A stretch of 64,000 nucleotides of DNA, from the NCBI GenBank assembly GCA_020747065.1, contig JAGMVK010000003.1, positions 124,001 through 188,000 on the forward strand, written 5' to 3'. Position 1 is the stretch's first letter; every line of letters starts with the position of its first letter. Under the pieces are notes generated by a model. The model saw only the letters and a program-made list of their open reading frames with translations. It was not told the origin of the DNA and searched no databases. The stretch is from Cadophora sp. MPI-SDFR-AT-0126. Lineage: Eukaryota; Ascomycota; Leotiomycetes; Helotiales; Ploettnerulaceae. This document shows positions 21,759 to 32,864 of the stretch, piece by piece. The position numbers were made by a program, and so were the translations under genes.

Positions 21759-22187
21759 ATGGAAAACTCATATCTGGCGTTTGGGTTGTATCACATGTAC
21801 AAAATTGTATCATATCTGCATCAAGACGTTCTCGAGGATCTACTCATTTCTTCTCGTGGTTTTGCGATGCTCAATGACAGTGTTTCTTGTCTCACCCAAC
21901 GCGAATTAAATTCTCAATCCTTGTCGTTTCAGATCATTCTTTCACGAGTGCTTCATAAAGCGGCTAAGATTCCGCACTCCACAAAATCACCTCTGCTACT
22001 ATTCATCTCAAGCTTTTCCACCTGTGTTCACTCACAGTCTTTACCGATCATGACTTCCAGACGCTAGATCCTCGAACTCTCCGGTGAATGATCGACCAAT
22101 GTCAGTCCAATGTTGAGAAATTGCAGACATCAGACATAAAAATGAGGAGACCGAAGGCTCCGAGGTTGCTGGGCATTGATCGTTGCG
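21759..22187. other. intergenic between convergent genes
   Basis: MRH4 and the oxidoreductase gene converge here; presumably both terminators. No gene seen. Confidence 0.5.
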
Positions 22188-23374
22188 TTATCTTCCCTCT
22201 TGCTTTGCTAATTGCTTGTACATGAGATCAAACAGTTCTAGATCCCGACACGCATCTTCGGCTGAAGTCTTGATAGTATCCCCTAGTGCAAAGCAAGAAT
22301 ACATATCCTTCAACTCAACTGTATACGCATCCTCAAAAGATGACAGCACCTCTCTCGACACAGCCTCGCCATGCTCATTCAACTCGTCAACTTTGACCTT
22401 GATAGGCAGACCCTTCACGAACGGCGTATCATATATAATGCTCACTGTTTTCTTCTCCCCATACACAGTCAGACTTGCATCGAAGCGTGGAACGGCGTCA
22501 ATCCCACTCTCATACGTGACTGTGAAGGGTTCGCCGTTCTTGTTCCTGTAGTTGAACATCGCAGTGTAAAAGGGTTCGTTGGCCGTGACGGCCGCAACAG
22601 ACTCCGGGAACCCAAGAGCCTCTCTCATCAACGACAGATCATGGGAGCCCAAACTGCCAAGAAATCGACAGTATTTGACATCTCTTTCTGTGGGACTAGC
22701 GACACCTGGGAACGCCTCCCCAATCAACGTATCCAGATTCCGCTTCTGCTCCTCCCCAGATCCAGGTGGGAAATCCAAGAACTTCAAAGGCGACGTCCCA
22801 GACTGATTCACGAAATGATCGTTCGGTCCAATGATATCCCTCGAGCGCGCATACAAGATCTTCGGTATAGTCACAACCTCCCTCAGAAACGCCGCTGTGA
22901 AAGACGGCGCATATCGCCTCATATATCCCACGAAGACCTTGGCTCCCCCTGCTGCCTTCTCTGCAGCGACGATTCGTTTCGCGGATGGTATGGAGAGAGA
23001 GATTGGTTTTTCGATGAAGACGCGTTTACCGGCTTCAAGGGCGGATATGCAGAGAGATTCGTGGAATTCGTCGGCTGTGAGGATGAATACTATGTCGACG
23101 TTGGGGTTGTTGAAGATTTCCGAAGGGTTTGTGGTTTTGTGGGTGATTCGAAATTTGGTGGCGCCGTGGGAGGTGGTCTGGGGGGAGACATCGCAGATTG
23201 AAGTTACTGTGTATCTGTTGAGAGTCACTTATTGAGCTATTCATGAAAAGTGATGGTTCTTACTTACAGGTGGGTCAGCATTGCAAGTGTAGGGAGATGG
23301 ATCACTTGGGCGACTAAGCCTGCACCGATGATGCCAACGCGAAGGATAGGAAGGTTCCGGTTCTTATCGGACAT
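22188..23374 (-). CDS. Gfo/Idh/MocA-family NAD(P)-dependent oxidoreductase
   Basis: Two exons (intron 23215-23267, GTAAGTA...CAACAG) encode 377 residues. Exon 1 (ATG 23374) supplies the dinucleotide-binding start LRVGIIGAGLVAQVIHLPTL (GxGxxA). Exon 2 carries ICDVSP, NNPNVDIVFILTADEFHE and the family EKP motif VFIEKPISLS. The C-terminal substrate domain follows (SHDLSLMREALGFPESV, FTVTYESGIDAVPRFDASLTVYG). Members oxidise sugars, inositols or related polyols; the actual substrate cannot be told. The frame track for exon 2 alone would miss the nucleotide-binding motif, so the intron is needed for a functional protein. Confidence 0.9.
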
Positions 23375-24424
23375 TGTTATTAATTGATCTTGGATTCTAA
23401 GGAGTATCTGGATTCTCGCGGGTAGCTTCAAGTATTAAGTCGAGATCTTCGTGGTTGGAATGAGGGGTGCATGGCGGGGTATGCCCTCGAGACGAGGGTC
23501 TCTACCCGGCTCCACACAATTGTGGTGTCTCGAATCTGGGGGTTGGAGCTTCTCTACAAGGCCAGAAGAAATCGACGGGTTGTATAATCTCCTTAACAGC
23601 AATGTAGGATGTTGGAGGACATTCACAATGTTTAAGCCTCGGCTGGTCCACTTCACTCCTCCTTTTTTGGCCCGCCATGTAAGGGAATTATCCGTCGTTT
23701 GGTCGTCTGTGCCTTCAGCCATAGGCTTATATCATCACCACAACTACATTGGAACATATTAGATATCGTCAACTGCGCCCGGTGATGAAGTGTATTTCGA
23801 TCCACCTTCTGATTGATGACCAATAATGCACAGAATCTATTGATACCTCGAGATCGTTGTATCCCCTCTCGTTGATTTATTCAATGGTATCGATGCTCGG
23901 AAGAAGCTTTACTTCTTTCGAGGCAAATTCAAGTTTTCTGATAAAACGCGCGAGTTCATGCTCCGATCACTTGGGACCCGAAGTGGATCCTATTGTAGAG
24001 TGCTCAACGATTCTCCCAAACAGCTCTACTGCGTCCGCGAACAGGAACTTAGACGTGCCAGTGTCAACAACAAACTCCGAGGGGTTCCCATTCTAACCTA
24101 ACTTTCAATCTCATGCAATGAGTAAACGCATAAAGCTAGGCTGGGAAACCTTGAGCGGTTTAGAATTTCCTCGCGGTTTTTTGGGCGCCTGGAAACTTGC
24201 AGCTCAATATTCTAAAAGTTTTTATTTTTCTCACGTTGAAATCCACATCAATGCAAGGAGAGTTCAATACTCAAATCTGTTTACTGGTTTGTGTGATTGA
24301 AAGAAATCGATTCTTTCCAAGGGGAAGTGAAGATAGCAATTGCCAAGTTTGCTAAGCGATGTAAACAAAATGCATTAAAAAACCGGATATCAGCGCTGCT
24401 ACTTGTGCATCAGCTAAGACATTA
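23375..24424. other. intergenic with a minus-strand gene remnant
   Basis: Mostly non-coding. Between about 24081 and 23875 the minus strand reads as protein-like sequence with a single stop; this is listed as its own entry. No other gene seen. Confidence 0.4.
23875..24081 (-). pseudogene. unidentified gene remnant, about 70 codons with one internal stop
   Basis: The minus strand reads NPSEFVVDTGTSKFLFADAV, continues through VELFGRIVEHSTIGSTSGPK, a TGA, then SEHELARFIRKLEFASKEVK and ends near IDTIE and a stop. The codon pattern and residue mix look protein-like, and a TAG acceptor-like site precedes it (GTTAGGTTAG). I cannot name the family. It could be the last exon of a decayed gene or chance. 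Confidence 0.3.
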
Positions 24425-26098
24425 TCAAATGCCTATCGTAATCCTCCCAATACCTCTCGATACACAGCTCAGCATCGAGTCTGCCTTTTCAATCTCCATC
24501 AGTCCCGTCCCTCTATGCTCCACCTTCCCCTTGCAGACCGCCACTTTGCATGTTCCACAATTCCCCACCTCACAGCTACTGCCGATCTCCAATCCAGCTT
24601 CCCTCAACACATCCAGCAGTGTTTGATCTTCCTTGACTTCTATTACCTTCCCGGAAGACATCACTTCTGCTTCGAACGGAACGCCAGATGTAGACGTAGT
24701 AAAGGCTTCAAAGTGGATGTTTGATGAAGGAAAGTTGATCTTCTCCGCTGTGGCTGTGATGGCTGACATGAGTCTCTCAGGACCGCAAGTATAGATGTGG
24801 GTATCGCTTTTTGCTCGGCCAAGAATACCGGGAATATCGAGACGCTGCCCCTTCGAACCTTCGAGAATGGTCAGATTATCCGAGAAAGGGTCCAGATATC
24901 GTTTGAAAGCAAGATCTTCCGAGGATCTAATGGCGTAGTACAAATAATAATTTGACTTCTTGTCGTGAAGATATCTAGCGGTTTCAAGGAATGCCGTGAT
25001 GCCAATGCCACCCGCGATAAGGATATGAGAATCTGCATCTTCCTGAAGCGGGAAATCGGATTTGATAACACTGAACTGAAGCTCGTCTCCGATATGCACG
25101 TTCTCATGTAGATACTGAGAGCCACCTCTTGACACGTCTTTGTCGAATGCAACGCCGAGCTCAAACCGGTTGCTGTTTCCTGCTACCACAGAATACGCTC
25201 GCACCAACTTGCCGTCCTTGCCAAGTTTCACTCGGATGTGCGATCCAGGCTTGACTTCCGTAACGAGTCCGGAGGGAATCTTTGCCTGGAAGACGAAGGA
25301 TGAGATTCTTGGTGTCTCTCTCCTCTTCTCAACGAGGGTGTAAGGCATCCATTGAAGTGCTTCCCCTTCCCCACCTTGTAGTCTCCCTAAATCGTCCTTG
25401 AAAAAATTCTTCGTCAGTCTATTCAGGAAGATCGTCCTGGTCTCCTGGCCCAACTCTGGAAGATATGACAACTCCTTCATCGCCTCTTCATCCTTGAAAT
25501 CCTTGTACAGGAACCTCTGCACGTTGGCGATAGTCCATTGCGAATGTTTTCTCTCAACGAGAAAGATCTCGTCACCAGCCTCTAGCATGCCCTCCTCCAA
25601 GACCCGATAGTACCACCCGGTCCGATTCAAGTTTTGGCTTCGTAGACTCATGTCTTTGAGCTTGAAGCGATGATTGAGTTTATAGCAGGGCGCTCTCGGC
25701 TCACTGACTTGTATCAACAACTCTTTCCCTAGCCGATAGATATCGCCAATGCATACCGTACTCTCATTCATGTTCGAAGCCACCAAGTTCTCTCCAAAGC
25801 CGCCAAGGGTGAATAGGTGAGCGTTCTGGGGAATTTCTTCTTTCCATAGCGCGTAGTGCTGGGAAGCATATTGCATTAGAGCTTTGTCGGAACCGCCGTG
25901 AGTCTTGAAGGCTTGCTCGTCGCCATCGCAGCCTAATGTTGTCACCATGACAGGTGACTTGACAGGAGTCTTGAAGATTGCTGATTTTTCGGTGATGGTG
26001 AAGACAGGCTTGATTTTTCCGATGCGGACTTGAATGAGGGTATCGACATGCTGAGGATGCTCGCTTTGTTTGACCCCCACTTCTGTTTGTATAGCCAT
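24425..26098 (-). CDS. MOSC - FNR-type reductase - 2Fe-2S ferredoxin fusion protein
   Basis: Single exon, 557 residues from ATG 26098. The N-terminal MOSC domain (about 20-165, TTLGCDGDEQAFKTHGGSDKAL-like start, with conserved Cys in EPRAPCYKL) is followed by a 3-alpha region. A phthalate-dioxygenase-reductase-like part then has the flavin motif RAYSVV, the NAD-binding motif GGIGITAF and CGPERLM. A plant-type ferredoxin domain at the C-terminus has Cys at about 509, 514, 517 and 545 (CEVGNCGTC ... MLSC). Similar fusions occur in bacteria (YiiM/PDR type) and fungi. Likely a cytosolic molybdenum-sulfur-linked or hydroxylamine/nitro-type reductase, but the substrate is unknown. All motifs look intact. 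Confidence 0.9.
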   Translation of the reverse strand: MAIQTEVGVKQSEHPQHVDTLIQVRIGKIKPVFTITEKSAIFKTPVKSPVMVTTLGCDGDEQAFKTHGGSDKALMQYASQHYALWKEEIPQNAHLFTLGGFGENLVASNMNESTVCIGDIYRLGKELLIQVSEPRAPCYKLNHRFKLKDMSLRSQNLNRTGWYYRVLEEGMLEAGDEIFLVERKHSQWTIANVQRFLYKDFKDEEAMKELSYLPELGQETRTIFLNRLTKNFFKDDLGRLQGGEGEALQWMPYTLVEKRRETPRISSFVFQAKIPSGLVTEVKPGSHIRVKLGKDGKLVRAYSVVAGNSNRFELGVAFDKDVSRGGSQYLHENVHIGDELQFSVIKSDFPLQEDADSHILIAGGIGITAFLETARYLHDKKSNYYLYYAIRSSEDLAFKRYLDPFSDNLTILEGSKGQRLDIPGILGRAKSDTHIYTCGPERLMSAITATAEKINFPSSNIHFEAFTTSTSGVPFEAEVMSSGKVIEVKEDQTLLDVLREAGLEIGSSCEVGNCGTCKVAVCKGKVEHRGTGLMEIEKADSMLSCVSRGIGRITIGI

Positions 26099-26760
26099 CC
26101 TGGAAGCAGAACTGACTGGAATTTGATAATTGAAGAAAGCGGAAGTATAGCTTGCTATACTATAATGGGGATTCAGTTATCTTTTATTCCTCGCGGGGCA
26201 AGAAAATATGCGACAACAAGATCGGCAAAGTTGGGCAAGGATAGTTGTAGGCAGCCACCAGCAGTGAATAGGCAACGGCCGTGATACGGCTACTTATGAC
26301 ACAAAAGATACTTGAAGTATTAGTATCGTCCCGTGTCTAGAAACGCACCTCGTAACGAGATGTATTTATAGTCTGAGGAATAAAATGCTCTTTGTTGTAA
26401 GACCATAAACTTATCCCCTTTGTCTTCACACGCTATTCCAGATTTGTTCAAGGGCGTTGGGCAGATTGTCGAACATTTTGTACACGGCCGATTGTGCACT
26501 GCTACCTAAACGCTATCAACCGCTCATCTCCTTTTCATCATCATCACCATCAGGGAAGTCAGACTTTTATAGGGATCCAATACTCTTTCACGACAATCAA
26601 GCATCTGATAGCTGTTATTGTCGTGTTTCATTCGCGCGCCTCTGGTAGAGCGCGCACCTGTACGAACCGAAGCAGCGTTTTTCCCGACCTTTTATGTTGT
26701 CCTCACATCTTGAATCTCCCACGGACCGAGTCGTGATTCTCAAGATCTAGAGCGGCTATC
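26099..26760. other. intergenic, no gene seen
   Basis: Contains the promoter of the MOSC-reductase gene and no recognisable coding. A GC-rich hairpin-like stretch lies at 26634-26655 (GCGCGC ... GCGCGC). Confidence 0.4.
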
Positions 26761-26868
26761 ATGCAATTCGGCAGTACCATAGGCACAGCATGTCTTACAT
26801 TCATCATCACCAACATTGACGACGCGTTTGTGCTCGTGACCTTCTTCGCAGAGTCGTCAACTTATGGT
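26761..26868 (+). pseudogene. cadmium-resistance transporter (CadD-like) N-terminal remnant
   Basis: ATG 26761 opens MQFGSTIGTACLTFIITNIDDAFVLVTFFAESSTS, which matches the start of fungal CadD-type transporters (TNIDDxFVLVTFFAE is the first membrane segment with its conserved Asp pair). The frame stops at about 26869 and I find none of the later membrane segments downstream, where family members continue for some 200 residues. Either only the first exon remains or the gene was truncated. The first 35 residues are well preserved, which suggests the loss is not ancient. Confidence 0.55.
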
Positions 26869-27897
26869 TAGGCTGTAAAAAGCCAAAATGAGGGTCCTCC
26901 GGGCGACTCTGAGGGGAGCAAGCATGCTGATACCAATGGCCCTGAGCAGCCCGGTAAGGATTGTAATGATTTGAGACAAGATCGATCGAGGGGGGAAGAA
27001 ATACGGAGCAATTGAGGTCCGACAACAAGGTAGAGCCAAAATCTATGGTAGGAGATGGGGAGATACAAGTGGCAGGCTAGGATATCGAAAGCCCCGGAAC
27101 TAACTCTGGAGTTGGTTTTCGTTGCTCTTGTAACACAACAATAGTGGCAGTCATACAGACAGGCAAAATGGAGGCAAATGCCTGCCCTTGACATACCTCT
27201 ATCTTGCTTGTCATGCTCGTGATTGACATGCCCTATGATACCCCTTGCCGCCATCATTGTGCCCGCCATTTTATTCGTCATCTTTATGCCCATCCTTATG
27301 CCTTCTCATATAATCTTATGGTCACTTTCTCCATCGTTCTGAATAGTCGAGTATATTCATGTGCCATTGAGCACGCCACTTTACTTGCCGTGGTTGTCAC
27401 TATCGCCGATCCTGGCAGGAAGAGCAGACTTCACTTGGATGCCGGGGCTAGAAATGGAAGAAATTCATAACTAGCGGCTGAGTGATTGAGGGAAGAGCCT
27501 GAAAATTGAACATTGGAAGCTCGGTGCGATAGAAACATTTCTGAAGATCGGCCGGTTTTGCACCTTTTGCTCTGCTTCAAGAAGATTCGTACAATGTGAG
27601 GAAATGGCGTGTCCCGTAAGATCCGCATCTCACCCACACGCAGGTTTCAACTACAGTAACTAGATTGATTGAATAATTAATCAAGATCAGAAAGGAAAGT
27701 GATCTCGAAGATGGAGCTGCAAAGAGTTGATTTCTAAGTTCTAAGTACGAGACGAAGCTTGTAAGGTGCTAAAAGCCTCTTGATGTAATTCAAATCGGCC
27801 ATAGCGCCCTCTGCGACGTCTAGATGGCTTGGATAGAAAGACTTTATTCAAAAGATAAGCGACGGTAAATGAGAATTAGGGAACCCTGGGGTTAACT
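26869..27897. other. intergenic, decayed sequence
   Basis: No convincing gene. A short hydrophobic plus-strand reading near 27235-27330 (IPLAAIIVPAILFVIFMPIL) might be a membrane-segment remnant. Confidence 0.35.
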
Positions 27898-28188
27898 TCA
27901 AGCTTCAGACAACCTGAAGTCTTTCTTTTTCGAAGCTTTGATCGTCAGGGATACGCTTTTTGCATTCGTACCATTCCCTTGGATGAGATCATCAGTAACA
28001 GATAATCTTCTATTGCACTCTTGCTCACCTTGCTGATTCTCAGTCACTCGGCAGCTCCAACATTTCCGTGCGAATGTGACACGGGTGGAATTAACCTCAA
28101 CACCAGGACAAGGCTTATTCTTACATTCACGTTTCCATTTCAGCGTCGTATGCATGCAATTATATAGCTTGTGCTCTTCTACACACAT
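27898..28188 (-). CDS. small Cys-rich protein, unknown function
   Basis: A 96-residue frame starting at ATG 28188. The first half is Cys-rich: MCVEEHKLYNCMHTTLKW, then ECKNKPCPG and FARKCWSC. This M-C-x(n)-Y-x-C-x-H opening with later spaced Cys pairs recalls a widespread uncharacterised group of small fungal proteins that may bind zinc. There is no signal peptide. The second half is Lys/Ser rich and ends FRLSEA. No introns are needed. The gene stands alone in a gene-poor stretch, and expression would have to confirm it. Confidence 0.45.
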   Translation of the reverse strand: MCVEEHKLYNCMHTTLKWKRECKNKPCPGVEVNSTRVTFARKCWSCRVTENQQGEQECNRRLSVTDDLIQGNGTNAKSVSLTIKASKKKDFRLSEA

Positions 28189-31100
28189 GATGCCTTGGGT
28201 ATCGAGTTAAAATCTGTGGCTGGGACATGTCTTGGTGTGGGATGTGACTTCGAAGTATTTTTTGTGGAGGAGCGATGTAGTGGACTTCAATACATATCGC
28301 TTTTGTGATAAAGAGATTTCTGTTCCTTTGATAACAATCAATAGTATTGTGTAATAACAATAAAGCAACACATCGAGAGACAAGGACTTAGCACAATGAC
28401 CTTGTGTCATCAGTCGGGATAGATCTTTGTAAGTACCGAGAAGCATCAAAGACAGATGAGGTGCTTTTCCGATTTCAATTATACAAGATACTACGAACGA
28501 ACAAAGGCAATCGAAGTCAACAACCAACTCGTCTTTGTGTGATGGGACACAGCCTTTCCTCTGACCTTTGTGACCAGTTTAGAGACACAAGCATTCAATG
28601 CCTAGTTCCTAGACATTTTGATATAGTCTTGAGCATTCTTAGGATGTTTTTCTGCGATTCCGAAGTGAACAGCCGCTAGTGACAGCCTGCAGCGGACGGC
28701 CGGGGCAGTGTATATTATTTGAAACAGGAATCTAAGTAAAACTTTCAAGTAATCAGTTCAAGCAAAATAATACTTGAGATGTGTAACAAGTAAAAAATGA
28801 TAATGCAAAGGAGAAGTGAAGCAAAACACACCTGAGGGAGACATGCTGTGCATGTTGTACGATATTGGTGCTTCTCCCAACTCGAGTATCCCGCCAACAG
28901 CATTGAAAAAGAGTAGATCTCTGTTCCCTTCTATCTGCATTATGGAGTGCCACTGCCGCCCAAGGTTTGAAGCCGCCGGGGCCTTCTCCGGAGCGCGATT
29001 GTTTTCGAAGTTGAGGTTGCAATCGGGAATACCTCGAGCAATTCGGATAACAGAGACTTAGCATTATCATTCAAGCTGTGGCTTCCCGCGGCGGGAATAA
29101 AGTAGGGTCCTATCTACGGACTGCTCAAACTGTTTCTCCATCCTGGTTGTGTTGTCGATGATCGCAGCAGCAAGAAGAATATCCGACTCCCACAGCCATC
29201 ACCTACCCACAGTGATCAGCGATAGTCGAAATGGCCAAAGGAGTAAACGGCCACTCGTAAACTATTAGTTCGACACTAATGATCAAACAGTCCTGCTTTG
29301 GTGGATTGTTGATTGACTCTTGCTGCGGACGAAATTTCGAAGATCTACTCTCACATCGCATGAGACGGTGAGTGCTTGTCGACGTGGATTCTGGTTATGG
29401 AGAAGAGAATGAAACCGAAAGGAAGAAAGAGTGTAGCAACGCAATGTTTGACCGTAAGTTCCAATTTTGGTGATGTTTCTGCGCTTTTGGCAAAGAAGTG
29501 GTAGACCGCTCGATTTGCCTCGAATTCCGTCGCAGGATGAATCCAAATTAGCTTCCAAAAGGCAAAACACTTCCCGGAATCGAGATATACTCTGATTTAG
29601 AATTCAATACGGCAAAACTGGAGATTTTCAGCCATATTGGGCACCAGTATGTTCAATACAGCTTCTGTTGTTGCGAAGTGATTCGTCTCCTCGGCCCATC
29701 GCGAACATCAACCCAAAGCAAATCACCGTGGCCAAGAATATCACCCAATTCCGGTACATCCGTAGCGACAATGGTTTCTTTCCTGTCGTAATTCTCCAAA
29801 CTTTCGGTGATGCGATGCGCACGTACTGTATTTTCGGTCACCGTCGCTGCAGAAAGGCTCGGACATTCATCACGGACTCCTCCAATTTTGAGCATCAACA
29901 ACGGCAGCGCCGGAGAACAATCACACCGAGAACTTTCTTCCAATCTCTGGTACACTAACCATAGGTACGAAACTGTTCATCCCGACTCTCCGACAGATTA
30001 GGGATTGCGTCGCGGGGAAAACGTGTACTAATTGCCGTTGCTAGTCTTCTTGCCGCAACGCTGCCTCGCTTAATTTCTCATCTGAACTCTTGCGGACATG
30101 AACTACTGATGGGAATTCAAATCATTGTACGCACAAAGATGTTATGGTAGCGTATCGTTAGATGATATACTGATTAGAAGCTTCTTGTCATTACGAAGAT
30201 TAAGTGTGGTGATCGCATAGGTTTAGCTTGGCAATAGACAAGACCGCCCATTAATCGCGGAGCTCAAAATGCCTAACCATGCCGAGTTCAGTCCCAATGG
30301 GTAAATTTCTTTCCAGATTGAGTTAAGTAGTTGAAACCATACTTTTGGATTCCACTCCAGGTAAATAAGCTGATGATCAAGGCTTCGCCGCTGTCAAACA
30401 TCCGACAAGCCCTGGTAACTCAGTCGTCCCACCCATTGCCATCTCAGCCAACAAGCGCGGCATCTTTGCTCTTTGCATTCTTACTCGCTGATAGCAGTTC
30501 CTCAAAGGCTACGCGGCTTGCATGAGAGGTATTGAATGATAGGCTCTTCGCAATGGTGAAACACAAAGATTCGACGATCCCCTTAAACGTCCAACCGTCC
30601 TAGCAAATGACAAGTCGTAACTCGTTCGCTTGATTCTATGTTGCGAAGCGGCAATTCCTTGCTTTTGGGAGAGAGAGATGAAGTTAAATATTGCTTGTTG
30701 CCCGCAAGGTCTTCAAGAGTGGGTCGGTGTATGTTGAAGTCTGTCATCGTCAACCGTTGCACCGTTAACATGGCTCAAATACCAGACGCACGTTTCAATA
30801 GCCTCTACCCCGGATTGCCCGCAGAGTACCAATGAGCTCGCTTGTACTGGAGCAAAGACAATCTTCTTCCTCCTATTGATGGCTTCTTCTACGTGAATAA
30901 TCCACTGGAGATCCAGCACCACACACCCATCATCATCAACCCCGCGCCGCCAACACCATACACCTATCGATCACCTGCCATGAGCACATCAACAGGAACG
31001 AATCATTGCCCCAATGCCATCAGCAATTCGATCTCTATCACATTCATCTCCACCCTCATATTTTTTTGAACCTTTCGCCAACCATTCAGGCACTTCAGAA

Positions 31101-32864
31101 TTCCAACCGCACGGAGCGCACCGCCGATATCCAAAGAACAAGCTATCACCTGCTATGAACAGACCAACAACAGTCCGCGGACTCTTCTCCCTTCTATCAC
31201 TCCTTACACCAATGGCGTACATTCCTTCAACCGTCCAAATCAAGAGCTTTGTTTCGAAACGAAAACAGGCTTACTGAACACGCCGTCGCCCCCATCACTC
31301 CATTCCCTGCCATGAACACCAATAGCGGCGTCTCGCATCCATCACCAGACCAAGACTTTATCACTTCCCCTTCACCAACCGGTCTTCCATACAGTACAGT
31401 CCTACAACAATTACACCATCAATCCTTACTTATCGCACCGCCCTACTTTTCACATCCAATATCCAACCCCCCTCAAATCCTCACATCCTCACAACACTCC
31501 AGCTCCACTTACACTCAAGCCCACACCCAAACCATCTAAACACTATCTCATATCAAAGGGCCATCCACCAAGCCGGCGTCTCCATCTCGCATCCCTCACG
31601 AATCACAATTGCCTCATCACGACTTCCCGACTGAAGAGGCGCGGGAACACGGGAAGGACTTATGTGAGAATATGGACTGCTGACCTTGACTTGGCCCAAG
31701 CGAACAGCGGCAACAAACGAAAGAAGGAACAAGTCAGCAAAATTAAAATGGTCAAAGTCGAACTTAAGTCGAACTTATCCTCCTCAAGTAAAACGGGAGA
31801 TTCATATATCTCTCGTTGTCGCTTCATCGCAATTTCAGTTTCCACTTCTTGATGGACGGAAAGAGAAATGAGAAGTCGACCCTTGTATCCAATAAGATGG
31901 CGGAAAGTCTGCCGGCTGAGGAGGACAGGCGTCTTGACTCACCGTCTCTCCTTGATGTCGATGATGGATGAGAAGAGAAGAGGGAGAATGCATGTCATCG
32001 CCAATTCGAACGCCAAAGCTCGCTGCTCCGGATTATTTTCGTTACCACATGAACTGCTTAACAAAGGTGCAAAGCAATCGAGGAGATACAACTTGCCAGT
32101 TGCCTCCCTAATAACCTGATGGACAAAGGCGAAATCCAAAAGCGAAATCAATCATCACATCCTCGACTTTCCCTCGTCGTCGCTTATCTCTGACACCATC
32201 GGATATGATGATGTAGGAAAAGGAGAAGGTACCTGACTTGACACTTTGTCGGCCCCCTCTGGTCTCTTCGGCTGACAGCAGAGCGATGCAGGACTGAATG
32301 ATATTGTGCTTGCTCGTCTCCTGCTTCTTCTCTAACCTCGGGAGATGATGATGATGTTGCTGATGCAAAAAGGCGGACACTTGCGAGTCGTCGATCTCGT
32401 TTAGTTTCATCATTGCCCTCTCGTGGCCCGATACCTATCCAGGAAAACACCTTCGTCGCTCTTCACTTCCTCAGGACGATGAGACGATCATCGACATGGA
32501 AATGAGATATGAAATACTTGGCTTGCAAATGGTTGAGTTTGGTTTGATCGGTTGAAGGGAGTTCATCTCTACTACATGACATCGAAACACGCGAGATGGA
32601 GGTGGAGAAGAAAGAGAGGGGAGGACACAAAGGTGAAGGAAGGTAAGTCAACATTCAGTCATTATTGCCGTTCAGATGCCCCCTCCTTACCCAATAACCC
32701 AACCTAACCTAATCTCAATCTAGATTCCCATGAGCCTCCGTTGTGTGTGTGATGATACATTACATAGAAACCAGTCAGTCAAAACGCCAACCGGGAAAAG
32801 CAAAAAACCAAACCGCCATTTCCTTTATCCCGATTTCAGCCACCCGAAAGATATGTGGGTTAAT
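28189..32864. other. gene-poor stretch with orphan exon-like pieces
   Basis: No intact gene found. Two minus-strand pieces look protein-like and have their own entry or finding (28832-29057; a TM start at 29759). Around 31310-31540 the plus strand has a Pro/Ser-rich open frame of doubtful value. The part adjoining 32864 is the 3' flank of the CMR1-like gene. Confidence 0.4.
28832..29057 (-). other. possible exon of an unrecognised gene
   Basis: An open 75-codon minus-strand stretch ends at a good donor (CCCTCAG then GTGTG). It reads VSVIRIARGIPDCNLNFEN, later NLGRQWHSIMQIEGNRDL and LFFNAVGGILELGEAPISYN. Composition is protein-like. About 700 bases upstream an ATG at 29759 starts MYRNWVIFLATVICFGLMF, a signal-anchor-like helix, which could be its first exon, but I could not join them in phase. 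Family unknown. Confidence 0.3.

Noticed and set aside
26634..26672. tRNA-like stretch with TGGTAGAGCGC resembling a D-arm
   Set aside because: No matching acceptor, anticodon or T arms in the right spacing; probably only a GC hairpin.
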